A stretch of DNA of 35,832 nucleotides from Hyella patelloides LEGE 07179. Lineage in GTDB: Bacteria; Cyanobacteriota; Cyanobacteriia; Cyanobacteriales; Xenococcaceae. The position numbers and the translations under genes were made by a program. The stretch lies in assembly GCF_900659865.1 (NCBI RefSeq), contig NZ_LR213807.1, positions 1 through 35,832 of the forward strand, read 5' to 3'. Position 1 is the stretch's first letter, and every line of letters begins with the position of its first letter. The notes below the pieces were generated by a model that was given only the letters and a program-made list of their open reading frames with translations, was not told where the DNA came from and made no database searches. Positions 34,578 to 35,832 of the stretch are shown one piece after another.

Positions 34578-35283
34578 ATTGCTTTGTTTCAAAAAAATCG
34601 AATTGGCTTAAAATTTTCGTATTTTCAGGAGTTAATATCTTATGTAACTCTGATACTTGGTTAACTACCGAGAGTAAACGAGCAAATTCTTTTTCTAAGT
34701 TATCTAAATGTTCTTGTTGCTTCGATTCGGTAAGGGTTTCTCTAAACTCTGACATTTCTTGATTAAGACGAGAAATTGACGGTTTTATCCCTTCTAAAAG
34801 AAACTGAAATAAAGAGCTTTGAGCGTTACTATATTCTCTTAACTGTTCTGGGTCAGAATCCGCTATATCTGAAGTTGGCAGATCGGTAATACTATAATTT
34901 TGTATGGTAGCTTCCTGCTTTCTCAGCCTACTCGCGATCGCTGCCCTTAATTCTGCACTGGTGACAGGTTTACGTAAATAGTCATCAGCACCCATTTCCA
35001 TACCTAAGCGAAAACTGGAGCTATCTGTGGTTGCGGTTAAAAATATAAAAGGAATACCTGCGGTTTCTGTGTCTTGTTGTAGGTAGGTTAAAACATCATA
35101 CCCGTCTAATTCTGGCATCAAAATATCACAAATAATCAAAGCTGGTAGGTGTTTTTGAGCTAATTCAATGCCATCACGACCATTTTCTGCTCCTAGTGCA
35201 TCAAAGCCTTCACTCAATAAAAACTCAACAATACTATTGAGAGTTGTCCGTTCATCTTCAATAACTAAAATTTTTCTTTTCAT
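34576..35283 (-). CDS. Response regulator: receiver domain with coiled-coil C-terminus
   Basis: 235 residues. The receiver domain spans about 1-122, with acidic pocket E9-D10, phospho-acceptor D53 in ICDILMPELDGYD, Thr in FLTATT and Lys in YLRKPV, so all key residues are present. The rest (about 125-235) has no DNA-binding or enzymatic domain. It is Gln/Glu/Leu-rich with heptad-like helices (LLEGIKPSISRLNQEMSEFRETL, EHLDNLEKEFARLLSVVNQVSELH), suggesting a dimerising coiled coil related to the HisKA-like dimerisation helices. No partner histidine kinase is next to it. Output is probably through protein-protein contact. It is convergent with hpnA. Confidence 0.88.
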   Translation of the reverse strand: MKRKILVIEDERTTLNSIVEFLLSEGFDALGAENGRDGIELAQKHLPALIICDILMPELDGYDVLTYLQQDTETAGIPFIFLTATTDSSSFRLGMEMGADDYLRKPVTSAELRAAIASRLRKQEATIQNYSITDLPTSDIADSDPEQLREYSNAQSSLFQFLLEGIKPSISRLNQEMSEFRETLTESKQQEHLDNLEKEFARLLSVVNQVSELHKILTPENTKILSQFDFFETKQ

Positions 35284-35554
35284 TAATCTAAAATTATAGC
35301 TTGTAATATATTTTTAGTTGTTTATACGGATATTTTTGCTTGCTAAAACCAAATAATAATAGTTTTTTTTAGCTAATTGCCACAGGCAATTACTTACCAA
35401 GAAAAGAGCCAGATATACTCTTGTATAGCATTACAATTTTATTTCGGCAAAACTTATTTCTAAATACGGCTTTATTATCTTGGGTTATGAATTTACTTTG
35501 TAATTATTGGTAATCTAATTATGGCAGTTTTAAAGTCCTAAATCACCAGAGTTA
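35284..35554. other. AT-rich spacer with small hairpin
   Basis: Contains a 7-bp hairpin AATTGCC-ACA-GGCAATT at 35375-35391 next to a T-run (35363-35370) that lies on its 5' side on the plus strand, so it is not a standard terminator in either direction. It holds the probable promoter of the response regulator gene. No gene is seen. Confidence 0.35.
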
Positions 35555-35815
35555 TTACTTAAAAGAAACTTGTCCTTCTAACCAATTAGCTACCAAACCA
35601 GGTACATTCTTCTTAACCCAGCGTAATGCGAATACTCTAAGTATTGGTTTGGGCATTGTAGCGATCGCTTTTAAGCAACGATTTAAATGACGATTGCGAA
35701 CCTTTTTATTTACCAAATTTACCAAACCTACATCATAAAGACAGTCAATAATTAATCTTAAGGTGATTTCTTCCCTTTCTACCAACTGTTTTAGTAATAA
35801 AACAACATCACGCAT
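35555..35815 (-). CDS. Helical hypothetical protein, possibly incomplete at its start
   Basis: 86 residues from the ATG at 35815. The frame stays open to the end of the window and no good ribosome binding site precedes this ATG, so the gene may begin outside. The protein is all-helical and basic: VVLLLKQLVEREEITLRLIIDCLYDVG, a KKVRNRHLNRCLKAI segment and a Trp-containing end (RWVKKNVPGLVANWLEGQV). There is no signal peptide or clear membrane helix. The composition looks like a genuine small cyanobacterial protein, but the family is not recognised and no neighbour gives a clue. Confidence 0.55.
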   Translation of the reverse strand: MRDVVLLLKQLVEREEITLRLIIDCLYDVGLVNLVNKKVRNRHLNRCLKAIATMPKPILRVFALRWVKKNVPGLVANWLEGQVSFK

Positions 35816-35832
35816 TCGCTCTTGTTTTTTTT

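Overview
This window is chromosomal DNA from a cyanobacterium. The octamer GCGATCGC (the HIP1 repeat) recurs in genes and spacers (e.g. 4994-5001, 6131-6138, 22084-22091). The gene set also fits: plant-type zeta-carotene desaturase, a neighbouring rpmG-rpsR pair as in plastids, a single-RRM RNA-binding protein, an SpkB-like kinase and cyanobacteriochrome-type GAF domains. Long AT-rich spacers, PEP-CTERM proteins and a hopanoid-associated epimerase suggest a large-genome, matrix-forming lineage. I cannot name a genus from the sequence.

Layout. 1-130 is a GC-rich repeat fragment. 131-2955 holds two related exported PEP-CTERM proteins on the minus strand and long AT-rich spacers. 2956-6216 holds an RDD membrane protein, ribosomal proteins L33 and S18, and an RNase II/R exonuclease. 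6217-9393 holds a frame-broken small exported protein and pheT. 9838-11460 is a zinc-ribbon/kinase/pentapeptide-repeat protein, followed by a MITE-like palindrome. 11900-16486 holds an NTF2-like protein, a small membrane protein, a secreted DUF3747 protein, a lipoprotein esterase, a polyprenyl-phosphate-type glycosyltransferase and an RRM protein. 16796-18785 is a carotenoid block: zds and an SRPBCC protein. 18956-23333 holds an unknown protein, two tandem sulfotransferases and aroA. 23910-27612 holds a STAS protein, a large B12-binding/radical SAM protein and a small unknown. 27613-28707 is gene-poor, with a GC-rich hairpin module. 28708-32082 holds a protein with two cyanobacteriochrome-like GAF domains and no visible output domain, then a Ro60/TROVE protein on the opposite strand. 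32083-35832 holds a candidate Y RNA, a broken small membrane ORF, a PPC-domain protein, hpnA, a response regulator and an unknown at the edge.

How the genes relate. Most transcription units are short and functionally independent. Groups that make sense together are rpmG/rpsR with RNase R (translation and RNA turnover), zds with the SRPBCC gene (carotenoids), the glycosyltransferase with the esterase (envelope), and the PEP-CTERM proteins, sulfotransferases and glycosyltransferase as possible contributors to a cell-surface matrix (inference).

The most interesting locus is the Ro protein gene. Just upstream, on the same strand, lies a roughly 130-nt segment whose ends pair and which encloses a tRNA T-loop-like motif plus a second GC-rich hairpin. 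That is the expected architecture of a bacterial Y RNA. The second is the tandem-GAF protein, whose first GAF carries both the D-x-C-F and Cys-His signatures of two-cysteine cyanobacteriochromes. Several small gene remnants and palindromic repeats are also recorded.
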